The notes under the pieces were generated by a model that was not told the origin of the DNA, ran no database searches, and was given only the letters and a program-made list of their open reading frames with translations. Positions 8,838-17,264 of a DNA stretch of 64,000 bases are shown piece after piece; position 1 is the first letter of the stretch; every line of letters starts with the position of its first letter. The translations under genes were made by a program, and so were the position numbers. Source of the DNA: Pseudanabaena galeata CCNP1313 (GTDB lineage Bacteria > Cyanobacteriota > Cyanobacteriia > Pseudanabaenales > Pseudanabaenaceae). The DNA is taken from assembly GCF_029910235.1 (NCBI RefSeq), contig NZ_CP112874.1, positions 186,001-250,000 of the forward strand. The letters are read 5' to 3'.

Positions 8838-10624
8838 ATACTGCCAATCGGAATACGCTCTGGGCAAGTATCGTTGCTGAAGAACTCTATCGCTCAGGTG
8901 TACGCACAGTTTGTGTGTCTCCTGGATCAAGGTCTACGCCGCTTGTCATCGCTTTTGCAGAATTGCGCGATCGCTGTCCTGATTTTCAGATTTTAGTGCA
9001 TATTGATGAGCGATCGAGCAGCTTTTTTGCCCTAGGTTTAGCGAAGGTAAAAATGACTCCTGTGGCGCTACTATGCACATCGGGAACTGCCGCAGCTAAT
9101 TACTATCCTGCGATTATAGAGGCTTATTATAGTCAGATTCCCCTTGTGGTCTTGACTGCTGATCGCCCGCCAGAAATGCGTGATTGTGGCTCAGGACAGA
9201 CTATCGATCAGATTAATATTTATGGAAAGAATGTTCGCTACTTTTTTGAAGTAGGAACACCAGAGATTCTTGGTTTTCGACTGCGTTATTTGCGATCGCT
9301 AATTAGCCGTTCTGTCAGCATATCCATGGGCAAAGGAGACAGCCCCGCAGGTGCAGTTCACCTCAACTTCCCCTTTGCTGATCCGATGCCACCTTTGACT
9401 GTGGCTAATGATGTGCCAGAAGATTTAGCACTCAGCAGTCCAGAAGCCATGTTTGGTAACCCATCGGGAGCCGCCTATAGTCAAGTCATTACGGGAATGA
9501 GATCGCTCGGTACAGATGCGATCGCGGCTATGGCAAATCAGATTATTAGTCATCCTAAGGGTGTGCTAGTTGTGGGTGTATATGACGCACCCCCAGATTT
9601 TTTAGATGCTGTCCGAAAACTCGCCAAAGCAACGGGTTATCCATTGCTGATCGAAGCCACGGGAGCGCATCGTCGGGATGAAATTGGACATTATGATAGT
9701 TTTTTGCGATCGCCGAATTTCTCTAAGGCTCATGCTCCTGAAATCGTGATTCGTTTTGGAGCAATGCCAACTTCTAAAAGCTACATGCTATGGCTACAGC
9801 AGCATATTGGCTGTCAGCAAATCGTCGTTGGCAGTACCAATAGCGATCCGACCCACGGAATTACTCAAGCGCTAAATGTTCAGCCCGTTAACTTTTGCTT
9901 GCAATTAGCCAATTACTTAGAAAATTATGCTCAACCCATTTGGCAAGATAAACAATGGCGCTTAGATTTTGAACTAGCAGAGAGTATCGCCGAACATGCG
10001 ATCGCCGAATCTCTTGCAGAAATTGATGAATTGTTTGATGGCAAAGTTTATGCAGAACTCGCCGAGATTCTACCTGCGGATACCTATATCTATGTAGCCA
10101 GTAGTACGCCGATTCGCGATCTTGATACATTTTTCCATAGCGATCGCCCGATTACAGTTTTAGCCAATCGTGGTGCAAATGGTATTGATGGAACGCTATC
10201 AAGTGCGCTGGGTGCAGCATGGGGATGCGATCATTCGATGGTTCTCATCTGTGGAGATTTAGCGTTCTATCATGACCTCAATGGATTATTAGCGGCGAAA
10301 AAATATAATATTTCACTCACGGTAATTCTGCTCAATAATGATGGAGGTGGTATTTTTGATTTACTACCCATTTCCAAATTTGAAGATACCTTTGAAGAAT
10401 TCTTCGGAACAAGTCATGGACTAGACTTTGCACCGATTATCTCGGCATATAGTTGCGAACATATGCTCATTCAAGATTGGCAAGATTTTCGCGATCGCCT
10501 TACTAGTTCTTTGAGTGCTAAGGGAACGCAAGTTTTAGAAATTAGAAGCGATCGCAAGCGTAATAAAGAACTCCATTTTGCGATCTGGAATAAAGTGATC
10601 GCAACTTGCGATCGTAATTTCTAA
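8834..10624 (+). CDS. menD: 2-succinyl-5-enolpyruvyl-6-hydroxy-3-cyclohexene-1-carboxylate synthase
   Basis: A thiamine-diphosphate enzyme joining isochorismate and 2-oxoglutarate in menaquinone/phylloquinone synthesis; in cyanobacteria this supplies the phylloquinone of photosystem I. The start region VSPGSRSTPLVIAF and ALLCTSGTAAANYYPA are MenD signatures. The cofactor motif is CGDLAFYHDLNGL followed by NNDGGGIF. At 596 residues it is full length. The start overlaps the maf stop (ATGA). Confidence 0.96.
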   Translation: MNTANRNTLWASIVAEELYRSGVRTVCVSPGSRSTPLVIAFAELRDRCPDFQILVHIDERSSSFFALGLAKVKMTPVALLCTSGTAAANYYPAIIEAYYSQIPLVVLTADRPPEMRDCGSGQTIDQINIYGKNVRYFFEVGTPEILGFRLRYLRSLISRSVSISMGKGDSPAGAVHLNFPFADPMPPLTVANDVPEDLALSSPEAMFGNPSGAAYSQVITGMRSLGTDAIAAMANQIISHPKGVLVVGVYDAPPDFLDAVRKLAKATGYPLLIEATGAHRRDEIGHYDSFLRSPNFSKAHAPEIVIRFGAMPTSKSYMLWLQQHIGCQQIVVGSTNSDPTHGITQALNVQPVNFCLQLANYLENYAQPIWQDKQWRLDFELAESIAEHAIAESLAEIDELFDGKVYAELAEILPADTYIYVASSTPIRDLDTFFHSDRPITVLANRGANGIDGTLSSALGAAWGCDHSMVLICGDLAFYHDLNGLLAAKKYNISLTVILLNNDGGGIFDLLPISKFEDTFEEFFGTSHGLDFAPIISAYSCEHMLIQDWQDFRDRLTSSLSAKGTQVLEIRSDRKRNKELHFAIWNKVIATCDRNF

Positions 10625-10694
10625 AACTACGAAGGGCAGAGCCTCGCTCCGACCTTCGTATATAATTGAATCAAAGTTGGGAGGCTAAAAACTC

Positions 10695-11264
10695 ATGGTA
10701 CTTGCAACAACTAAGCGCTACACCGTAGATGAATATCTCGAACTAGAAGAAAAAGCCGAGTTTAAAAATGAATTTGTCAACGGAGAGATCATACCTATGG
10801 CAGGAGCAAGCGCAAATCATAATAAAATCTCTCTTAATTTCTGTCGTCTTTTTCCCTTGTCGATTCAAGAGCAGGAATATGAGATATTTATGAGTGATAT
10901 GCGTCTATGGATGCCAGATCATAAACGCTATACTTACCCTGATGTTTTGGTAGTAAAAGGACAGCCAATTTTTACGGATGAGAAAAAAACTGGAATTACT
11001 AATCCCTGTTTAATTGTCGAAATTCTCTCTAACTCCACAGGAGAATACGATCGCAAAAATAAATTTAAGCTTTATCGCTCTATTCCTAGCTTTCAAGAAT
11101 ATATCCTTGTCGATCAAACTGACTATGGAATAGAACAATATGCAAAACAGGCTGATGGTAAATGGATTTTATCCGACTATGTGGGTGAAGATGCAATTCT
11201 GGAACTGGAATCGGTAAATTTTGAAATTAGTTTGCGAGATTTATACAAGCGCATTACATTCTAG
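10695..11264 (+). CDS. Uma2-family (DUF820) putative restriction-endonuclease-fold protein
   Basis: A 189-residue protein of the DUF820/Uma2 group, which is greatly expanded in cyanobacteria and has a PD-(D/E)xK nuclease fold. Visible marks are RYTVDEYLELEE, FVNGEII, MSDMRLWMPDHKRYTYPDVL and CLIVEILSNSTGEYDRKNK, holding the Asp, the Glu and a later Lys expected of the fold. A strong GGGAGG at 10679-10684 precedes the ATG. The cellular role of the family is unknown; DNA cleavage is inferred from the fold only. Confidence 0.9.
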   Translation: MVLATTKRYTVDEYLELEEKAEFKNEFVNGEIIPMAGASANHNKISLNFCRLFPLSIQEQEYEIFMSDMRLWMPDHKRYTYPDVLVVKGQPIFTDEKKTGITNPCLIVEILSNSTGEYDRKNKFKLYRSIPSFQEYILVDQTDYGIEQYAKQADGKWILSDYVGEDAILELESVNFEISLRDLYKRITF

Positions 11265-11303
11265 TAACTTAAAAGCCATGTTTCGCATGGCTTTTAAGTT
11301 ACT
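11263..11303. terminator. Shared hairpin between convergent Uma2 and thiO genes
   Basis: 18-bp exact arms (11263-11280 and 11286-11303) around TTTCG. The left arm begins inside the Uma2 stop codon and the right arm holds the thiO stop codon, so one element serves both genes. Confidence 0.85.
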
Positions 11304-12330
11304 GCAAATAGATAGAATCGGTTATGCCATCAACCATAAAATCGGTGATTAGTTTAGCTGTAATTGGTGCGAAGAGAATCCCATTACGATAATGCCCTGT
11401 CGCCAAAACTAGATTCTCATAATCACTAGCCCCTAGTAGTGGAACTTCATTAGGAGCATGGGGACGGAATCCCCACCATGTTTCAGTGATTTGCATATCA
11501 GCGATCGCAGGATATACAGCAATGGCTCTGTTTAATAATTGGGCAATTCCTGCGGCGGTATTACCCTGCGAGAAGCCATTATCCTCAACCGTTGCACCGA
11601 TCACAATAGTTCCATCTTGGCGCGGCACAATATAGCAACTTGGCGCATAAATCACCCGTTGTAATTTACGATCACCATCAAATACTGAAAGCATTTGTCC
11701 TTTGATCGGCTTAATCGGCAAAGGCAGCAGCGATCGCGTCCAAGCCCCTGTTGCCAACACATAGCGATCGCTTTGCAATTTACCAGCACTAGTATCAAGA
11801 TGTGTGACTCGCTTTTGATCACGCACTATTTGATAAACTGTCGTGCCTTCTAGGATTTTAATTGAGAGCGATCGCGCAGTCGTTAATAAAGCTTGCGTAA
11901 GTTTGCGATTATTAACTTGTCCATCTTCAGGTAACCAGAGAGAGCCTAAAATCGCTTCTCCCAAGCCAGATTGACGCTTACGAGATTCTTCACGGTTAAT
12001 ATATTTGGGATGTTGAGAAATAACTTGGCGATCGCTTTCTTCTAAAACTGGAGCGATCATCCCACAACACCAGTAGCCGCAGTCTTGCCCTGATAATCGC
12101 ATCAAGTTCGCTATCCATTGCGGATACATTTCCCGACTGCGAATCCCAAATTCTAGGAGATCTCCCTCTAGTCGTTCTGCTTCAGGTGCGAGCATTCCCG
12201 CCGCCGCCCATGTCGCGCCACGTCCACAAATATCACGCTCAACCACAGTCACGTTTGCGCCTTTTTGAGAAAGGGCGATCGCTGTCGCTAAACCAATAAT
12301 CCCGCCGCCAATTATTAAAACATCAGTCAT
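11299..12330 (-). CDS. thiO: Glycine oxidase ThiO
   Basis: A FAD-dependent amine oxidase turning glycine into dehydroglycine for the thiazole half of thiamine. The N-terminal FAD motif is DVLIIGGGIIGLATAIAL; mid-protein YVLATGAWTRSLLPLP and the closing GHYRNGILFAPITAKLI are typical of ThiO/DAO enzymes. It has 343 residues and is not fused to ThiG, unlike some cyanobacterial versions. The ATG at 12330 is preceded by a hairpin-rich gap, and no thiamine riboswitch was seen. Confidence 0.92.
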   Translation of the reverse strand: MTDVLIIGGGIIGLATAIALSQKGANVTVVERDICGRGATWAAAGMLAPEAERLEGDLLEFGIRSREMYPQWIANLMRLSGQDCGYWCCGMIAPVLEESDRQVISQHPKYINREESRKRQSGLGEAILGSLWLPEDGQVNNRKLTQALLTTARSLSIKILEGTTVYQIVRDQKRVTHLDTSAGKLQSDRYVLATGAWTRSLLPLPIKPIKGQMLSVFDGDRKLQRVIYAPSCYIVPRQDGTIVIGATVEDNGFSQGNTAAGIAQLLNRAIAVYPAIADMQITETWWGFRPHAPNEVPLLGASDYENLVLATGHYRNGILFAPITAKLITDFMVDGITDSIYLQ

Positions 12331-12357
12331 TCTATTTTGCCAAATTCATATTGCTAT

Positions 12358-12436
12358 AGCGCTTTGCGCTAAATTAAAACCCCAGATTTTTTAAAAAGTG
12401 AAGCTTTGCTCCACTTTTTAAAAAATCTGGTGGTTT
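12358..12436. repeat. GCGCT module plus long hairpin
   Basis: AGCGCTTTGCGCT (12358-12370), AAATTAAAAC, then a stem CCAGATTTTTTAAAAAGTG...CACTTTTTAAAAAATCTGG with tip GC-TTT-GC and one mismatch. It overlaps the stop codon of the minus-strand methyltransferase. Confidence 0.8.
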
Positions 12437-13094
12437 AGTTTTCAAGTTCGCAACGAGTTGCTACTACAGCATAAAACGGATCGCTGCTAGCCATACCAAA
12501 CATTGCTAGAAGAGGAGAACTGGGCGGCACATTTGCCACTAGTTCAGGACGGGAAAACCCTTTCGGCACAGAAGCAAAATACTTGAATACTAACTTAGTG
12601 CGATCGCTTTCTTCAGCATCCCGCCATGCTTGAATCGCTTTTTGATAAAACATCCGATTTGAGAAGCTAATAATTGCGATGCCGCCAACTTTGAGAATGC
12701 GATGAATTTCCGCAAATACGGCTTCTGGATATTGCAAATACTGCACTGAGACTGTGTTTAATACAGCATCAAAGGATTGATCGGCAAAGGGTAATACCTG
12801 TTGCTGATTGAGATTTTGGACAAAATAATGATTTAAGCGCGGATTTCGAGCCAATTCCTCAGCATTAAGTCCATGTCCCTCAATATGAGCAAATTCTATC
12901 TCTTCGGGCAGATGCGACACCCAACTACTCATCAAATCAAGAATTCTTGTATGGGGCTGCAATCGCTGACGATAAAGCTCTGTCAATTGCTGAATAAAGC
13001 GATCGTCTACATGGGTGACAAAGCGCGGATAGTCATAGAACAGCGCATCATCAGAGTTATCAAGTTTTGTACGTTGTTCTGAGGCAAGTTGCAT
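12435..13094 (-). CDS. Class I SAM-dependent methyltransferase
   Basis: A 219-residue cytoplasmic methyltransferase of the type 11 kind. The SAM-binding first motif is degenerate, RILDLMSSWVSHLP, without the usual GxGxG glycines. Post-motifs FDAVLNTVSVQYLQYPEAVF and RILKVGGIAIISFSNRMF are typical. The substrate is unknown. It is divergent from the antenna gene, sharing a 267-bp gap. Confidence 0.85.
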   Translation of the reverse strand: MQLASEQRTKLDNSDDALFYDYPRFVTHVDDRFIQQLTELYRQRLQPHTRILDLMSSWVSHLPEEIEFAHIEGHGLNAEELARNPRLNHYFVQNLNQQQVLPFADQSFDAVLNTVSVQYLQYPEAVFAEIHRILKVGGIAIISFSNRMFYQKAIQAWRDAEESDRTKLVFKYFASVPKGFSRPELVANVPPSSPLLAMFGMASSDPFYAVVATRCELEN

Positions 13095-13171
13095 AGATAG
13101 TTAGCAAAAGAGATAAGAACTTAATCATACTCAAATTTGATAAGGGATCTGCGATCTAATGAAGAACCAAC

Positions 13172-13206
13172 GTTTTGGTGGCGCGGCTACGCCGCGCCAC
13201 CAAAAC
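13172..13206. repeat. Perfect 16-bp hairpin GTTTTGGTGGCGCGGC-TAC
   Basis: Exact arms 13172-13187 and 13191-13206. It lies in the gap between the divergent methyltransferase and antenna genes, about 155 bp before the antenna start, so it is not a simple terminator of either gene. Confidence 0.85.
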
Positions 13207-13361
13207 AGCTATTGATTAAGTTTTGTTAAGAATTTTAATGAAAGTAATTGTCAATAAAGAGTTGTCTAGTAAGATTGACTAAGAAAAATTATTGCAAGTA
13301 ATTCTTATTAGTTGAATCTCAAATTTTGACTTTTGAAAACTTACTGTTGATCTAGGTAGCT

Positions 13362-14393
13362 ATGCAAATCTCTGAAAATCCTAACGTAAAATCTGATTGG
13401 TGGGCAGGAAATGCCCGTTTTGCCGATCTTTCTGGTCTATTTATCGTAGCCCATGTCGCTCAAGCCGCTTTGATTACCTTTTGGGCTGGCGCGTTTACTT
13501 TGTATGAAATCTCTTGGTATCGAGCCGATTTGCCGATGGGTAGCCAAGGTTTGATTTTACTACCCCATCTTGCTTCCTTGGGTCTTGGTGTTGGAGAGGG
13601 AGGTACTATTATTGATAGTTATTCCTATTTTGTGATTGGCTCCCTGCACCTGATCTCTTCCGCAGTTTTAGCGGCTGGAGCCTTATTTCACCTCACCAAA
13701 ACCCCAGCTAGTCTTAAGGAATTAAAGGGTTTTGCTAAGAATTTCCATTTTGAATGGAGTGACTCGCGCAAATTGGGGATCATCTTGGGACATCATTTGT
13801 TGTTCTTGGGCGCTGGTGCATTATTGCTGGCTGCCAAAGCAATGTACTGGGGTGGGCTTTATGACTCGACTATTCATGCTGTCCGAGTTGTAACTGTACC
13901 AACCCTCGATCCATTAGTGATCTATGGTTATCAGACTCATTTCGCCGATGTCAATAGCCTTGAGGATCTGGTTGGTGGTCATATCTATGTGGGGCTGATG
14001 CTGATTGGTGGTGGAATTTGGCATATTGTCATGCCGCCAATGGCTTGGGCAAAGAGAGTCTTGATTTTTTCTAGTGAAGCTATTCTGTCCTATTCCTTAG
14101 GAGGAATTGCATTGGCTGGTTTTGTTGCCTCTTACTTCTGTGCGGTGAATACACTTGCTTATCCTGTGGAGTTCTATGGCGAAGTTTTGCAAGTGAAACT
14201 GAGTGTGATGCCTTTCTATGCTGACACAGTATCCTTACCTTTGGGAGCGCATACTCCCCGTTGTTGGTTGGCTAATGCCCATTTCATTCTTGCCTTCTTC
14301 TTCTTGCAAGGACATTTGTATCATGCACTGAAGGCGATCGGCTTTGATTTTAATCAAGTGAGTCGGGCTTTGAACATGACGACTGCGGAATAA
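13362..14393 (+). CDS. CP43-like chlorophyll-binding antenna protein (IsiA/Pcb/CBP family)
   Basis: A six-helix thylakoid protein that binds chlorophyll and acts as an accessory antenna or energy quencher. It begins like IsiA and CP43 ([14 protein letters not shown]) and keeps [29 protein letters not shown] and the final [20 protein letters not shown]. At 343 residues it lacks the large lumenal loop of photosystem II CP43 (PsbC, about 460). Stretches such as [32 protein letters not shown] and [17 protein letters not shown] look nearer to CP43 than to classical IsiA. The neighbouring flavodoxin gene isiB argues for iron-stress expression. Confidence 0.92.
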   Translation: MQISENPNVKSDWWAGNARFADLSGLFIVAHVAQAALITFWAGAFTLYEISWYRADLPMGSQGLILLPHLASLGLGVGEGGTIIDSYSYFVIGSLHLISSAVLAAGALFHLTKTPASLKELKGFAKNFHFEWSDSRKLGIILGHHLLFLGAGALLLAAKAMYWGGLYDSTIHAVRVVTVPTLDPLVIYGYQTHFADVNSLEDLVGGHIYVGLMLIGGGIWHIVMPPMAWAKRVLIFSSEAILSYSLGGIALAGFVASYFCAVNTLAYPVEFYGEVLQVKLSVMPFYADTVSLPLGAHTPRCWLANAHFILAFFFLQGHLYHALKAIGFDFNQVSRALNMTTAE

Positions 14394-14399
14394 CCTTGC

Positions 14400-14432
14400 T
14401 TTCAAAGGCGTGGCAAAGCCATGCCTTTGAAA
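14400..14432 (+). terminator. Hairpin directly after the antenna gene
   Basis: TTTCAAAGGCGTGGC-AAA-GCCATGCCTTTGAAA pairs with one G-U, 7 bp after the antenna stop. No T-run follows. It could partly end transcription or protect the antenna mRNA, separating its level from the downstream genes. Confidence 0.65.
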
Positions 14433-14467
14433 AGAGAAAATATTAGAGAATATTAGAGAACAAAATC

Positions 14468-14557
14468 ATGGCGATGTTTCTTGGGAGTCTGCTCACGATC
14501 GCTTCATTAACTTATCTGGTCAACTTTTGGTTACTGATGACCTTGATCCAGAGGTAA
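14468..14557 (+). CDS. Candidate 29-residue single-helix membrane peptide
   Basis: ATG at 14468, TAA at 14555-14557. It reads MAMFLGSLLTIASLTYLVNF then WLLMTLIQR: nearly all hydrophobic with a positive C-terminal end, like the single-helix subunits of photosystems and cytochrome b6f. It matches none of those I can recall. It lies between the antenna and Crp genes on the same strand. No convincing ribosome binding site is visible, although AGAG stretches lie upstream. Confidence 0.5.
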   Translation: MAMFLGSLLTIASLTYLVNFWLLMTLIQR

Positions 14558-14586
14558 ATATATAGAGATTTATAGAGGTTCAAGTC

Positions 14587-15225
14587 ATGAATTCCACATT
14601 TGTTAAATTAGCTGACAATCATTTATCAATTTCGATCACTCCCCCCAAGGTCTTACACCTTCTCAATCACGGACTTAAGATCTACAATTTCAAACGTTAC
14701 GAATACATTCCATTGCGTAATGATGTGTTGTGGCAGATTAAAACAGGAATTGTGCGAACCATGACTTGGGATGAGGAAGGTAACCAAATTGTCTTGGGAC
14801 TGTGGAGCGAAGGCGATATTATTGGTAGCCTCATGTCTACCCTTGAGCCTTACCAGATTCAATGTTTAAGTAATGTCGAAGTAGAATTATTGCCATCGAT
14901 TTTGTGGGAGCAAGCTTCTAGTGCGATTATTGCCCATTGTCACCAAACCCAACATTTACTGAGTATTTCCCATTGCCGCACAGTTGATGTCAAGTTGAAG
15001 AAGTTTTTGATTTGGCTATCGGAGAAGTTTGGTAAACCCTGCGATCTCGGTATTTTGATTGACCTCAAGATCACGCATCAAGACATTGCTGACACAATTG
15101 GCTCGACTAGAGTAACAATGACGAGATCTTTAAATCAACTAAGACTTGATGGATTGATTAGTTGGAAAAACCACTATTTGACATTGCATTCAAACTTTAG
15201 TGATAGGTCATTTTCTGCTTTATAA
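14587..15225 (+). CDS. Crp/Fnr-family transcriptional regulator
   Basis: 212 residues: an N-terminal cyclic-nucleotide-binding-type beta barrel (TGIVRTMTWDEEGNQIVLGL, GDIIGSL) and a C-terminal winged helix-turn-helix (LKITHQDIADTIGSTRVTMT, RSLNQLRLDGLI). The phosphate-binding cassette of true cAMP receptors is not evident, so another effector or none is likely. It is placed between the antenna gene and flavodoxin, so control of this cluster is the natural guess. Confidence 0.88.
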   Translation: MNSTFVKLADNHLSISITPPKVLHLLNHGLKIYNFKRYEYIPLRNDVLWQIKTGIVRTMTWDEEGNQIVLGLWSEGDIIGSLMSTLEPYQIQCLSNVEVELLPSILWEQASSAIIAHCHQTQHLLSISHCRTVDVKLKKFLIWLSEKFGKPCDLGILIDLKITHQDIADTIGSTRVTMTRSLNQLRLDGLISWKNHYLTLHSNFSDRSFSAL

Positions 15226-15314
15226 GAAGGTTTTATAAGAGATATTTGCAATCAAATAACCTCAATAAATTACTAACAATTACTATTTAGAAATCATTGA
15301 ATTAGAGAAATATC

Positions 15315-15824
15315 ATGGCTAAGATTGGTTTGTTTTTTGGTACTCAGACTGGTAATACTGAAAGTGCGGCTGAAGAAATACAGAAAATTTTTGGTTCTGG
15401 ATTGGTTGATTTGCATGATGTTGCCAAAGCCGACGCTAGTGATTTGGTAGGCTATGATTGCTTGATTATTGGTTGTCCGACTTGGAATATTGGTGAGTTG
15501 CAATCGGATTGGGAAGGCTTATTTCCTGAACTTGATGATCTTGATTTCTCTGGTAAGAAAGTTGCTTATTTCGGTTGTGGTGATCAGGTTGGCTATGCGG
15601 ATAATTTCTTAGATGCGATCGGTATTCTCGAAGAGAAGATCGCGGAACGTGGCGGTAAGACCGTTGGTTATTGGTCAACGGAAGGCTATGAGTTTGATGA
15701 ATCTAAGGCAGTTCGCAATGGTAAATTTGTCGGGCTGGCTCTAGATGATACCAATCAATCAGATTTGACTGAGCAGAGATTGAAAAAATGGGTAACGCTA
15801 TTAAGGGCTGAGTTCGGTGTCTAA
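15315..15824 (+). CDS. isiB: Flavodoxin
   Basis: A small FMN electron carrier replacing ferredoxin after photosystem I under iron limitation. It starts MAKIGLFFGTQTGNTESAAE, with the FMN phosphate loop at about residues 10-16; the two flavin-flanking loops are CPTWNIGELQSDW and FGCGDQVGYADNF. At 169 residues it is a long-chain flavodoxin. The TAA stop (15822-15824) is also the 3-bp target duplication of the repeat inserted directly behind it. Confidence 0.96.
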   Translation: MAKIGLFFGTQTGNTESAAEEIQKIFGSGLVDLHDVAKADASDLVGYDCLIIGCPTWNIGELQSDWEGLFPELDDLDFSGKKVAYFGCGDQVGYADNFLDAIGILEEKIAERGGKTVGYWSTEGYEFDESKAVRNGKFVGLALDDTNQSDLTEQRLKKWVTLLRAEFGV

Positions 15825-16208
15825 GAAATCATTTAAGAATTGTCTAGATCCCCCCCCTTGCGAAAGCTAGGGTGTACACACAAGTTTCTCTGTCTGCGTT
15901 TCAGTGTTTAGATCCCCCCCCCAGCCCCCCTTAAAAAGCTACCGTGTACACACAAGTTATCAGCTATAGCATGAGTTACGAAAGATCCCCCTCAATCCCC
16001 CTTGCAAAGGGGGAAGAAGAAAATTCTCCCCCCTTTGCAAGGGGGGCTGGGGGGATCAAAACCTTAAAACGTAGTCAGAGAGACTTGTGTGTAACACAGT
16101 TAAAAAGGGGGGAGAATAAATTAAATTATCTTCTTCCCCCTTTTTAAGGGGGATTGAGGGGGATCTCTTAGAGTCTCTGACCGTAGGAAATAATTCTTAA
16201 ATGGTTTC
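15825..16208. mobile_element. Miniature element A with element B nested inside
   Basis: Ends are GAAATCATTTAAGAATT and AATTCTTAAATGGTTTC, flanked on both sides by TAA (15822-15824 and 16209-16211). The interior carries ends of element B (GTGTACACACAAGT near 15880 and 15943, ACTTGTGTGTAACAC near 16085), so at least one later insertion enlarged it. It fills the 412-bp gap between isiB and the permease gene and has no coding capacity. Confidence 0.85.
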
Positions 16209-16236
16209 TAAAGAATTCTTAGGTTAATTTAGATTA

Positions 16237-17262
16237 ATGGTAGTTCAGAAAGTAAATCAGAAAGTTAAATTTAATTATTTGCTGCGCGATCGCTTCTTGC
16301 CCACGTTAGGTTTGTTGACGATTGGACTGCTATTGACAATGGCAGTTTCCCTATGCAAAGGAGCAGTTCCCCTCAGTTGGAACGAACTCTGGCAAGCGCT
16401 TTGGCATCAAGGCGAATCGATTAATCAAACAATTATTTGGGAATTGCGATTACCGCGTATCATTGCCGCGATGGTGGTCGGTGCGGCTTTGGGAATGTCA
16501 GGTGCTTTACTGCAAGGAATGTTGCGAAATGGGCTTGCCGATCCCTTTGTGTTGGGCATTTCCGCAGGTGCGGGACTCGTAGCGATCGCCATGATTACGC
16601 TCGGTGTAGTCCAGACTTTAGTTCCCATAGGCGCATGGTTTGGCGCGATCGCTACGGCAATTCTCGTTTATACCCTTGGTTATTTGGGCGGAGGACTTTC
16701 CGTTGAGCGCTTGATTTTGGCAGGTGTGGCGATTAGTTCTATGTTTGGCGCAATCCAAACCACTCTGCTCTTACTTGCGGATGATGGCAGAATTCAGTCG
16801 GCGCTAAATTGGCTGATTGGTAGCCTGAATGGGCGTGGCTGGGCTGAGGTAAATAATGTGGGTCCCTATGTGGGTATGGCGCTAATCGCAGGTTGTCTAT
16901 TAGCGCGTCCATTGAATTTGCTGAATCTTGGTGACGACCTCGCATCAGGTTTGGGAACTTCGCTAGTGCGATCGCGTTTAGCGATTGGTGCAGTAGCAAG
17001 TTTACTGGCGGCAAGTGCGGTGAGTATGGCGGGACTAATTGGCTTTGTCGGCTTGGTTGTGCCGCATGGTGTGCGCTTGCTAGTCGGTTCTGATTACCGA
17101 TGGATTTTGCCATGTTCCGCGATCGGTGGTGCTTGGGTGTTGACGCTAGCGGATTTGCTGTCGCGACTCGGCACGGTGGAATTACCTGTGGGCGCAGTGA
17201 CAGCGTTGCTTGGTTCTCCATTATTCATCTGGTTACTCTATCGGCGCGGTCAGAGAGGTTAG
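16237..17262 (+). CDS. FecCD-family ABC transporter permease (iron chelate/heme/B12 type)
   Basis: An inner-membrane permease with about ten helices, 341 residues. Family marks are WELRLPRIIAAMVVGAALGM, SGALLQGMLRNGLADPFVLG and the EAA-like VGLVVPHGVRLLVGSDYRW. It pairs with the ATPase two bases downstream (TAG TA ATG). The substrate is a metal chelate or heme judging by the neighbours; heme-type is the best guess from the receptor in the same direction. The ATG at 16237 follows the inserted repeat by 28 bp, so the native promoter may have been displaced. Confidence 0.92.
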   Translation: MVVQKVNQKVKFNYLLRDRFLPTLGLLTIGLLLTMAVSLCKGAVPLSWNELWQALWHQGESINQTIIWELRLPRIIAAMVVGAALGMSGALLQGMLRNGLADPFVLGISAGAGLVAIAMITLGVVQTLVPIGAWFGAIATAILVYTLGYLGGGLSVERLILAGVAISSMFGAIQTTLLLLADDGRIQSALNWLIGSLNGRGWAEVNNVGPYVGMALIAGCLLARPLNLLNLGDDLASGLGTSLVRSRLAIGAVASLLAASAVSMAGLIGFVGLVVPHGVRLLVGSDYRWILPCSAIGGAWVLTLADLLSRLGTVELPVGAVTALLGSPLFIWLLYRRGQRG

Positions 17263-17264
17263 TA

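Noticed and set aside
13281-13310. Possible Fur box before the antenna gene (AAATTATTGCAAGTAATTCT)
   Set aside because: Only a partial dyad; too far from the consensus next to the clear box at 29630 to be called a site.
16739-17221. 160-codon minus-strand frame inside the permease gene
   Set aside because: Low-complexity translation opposite a clear FecCD permease.
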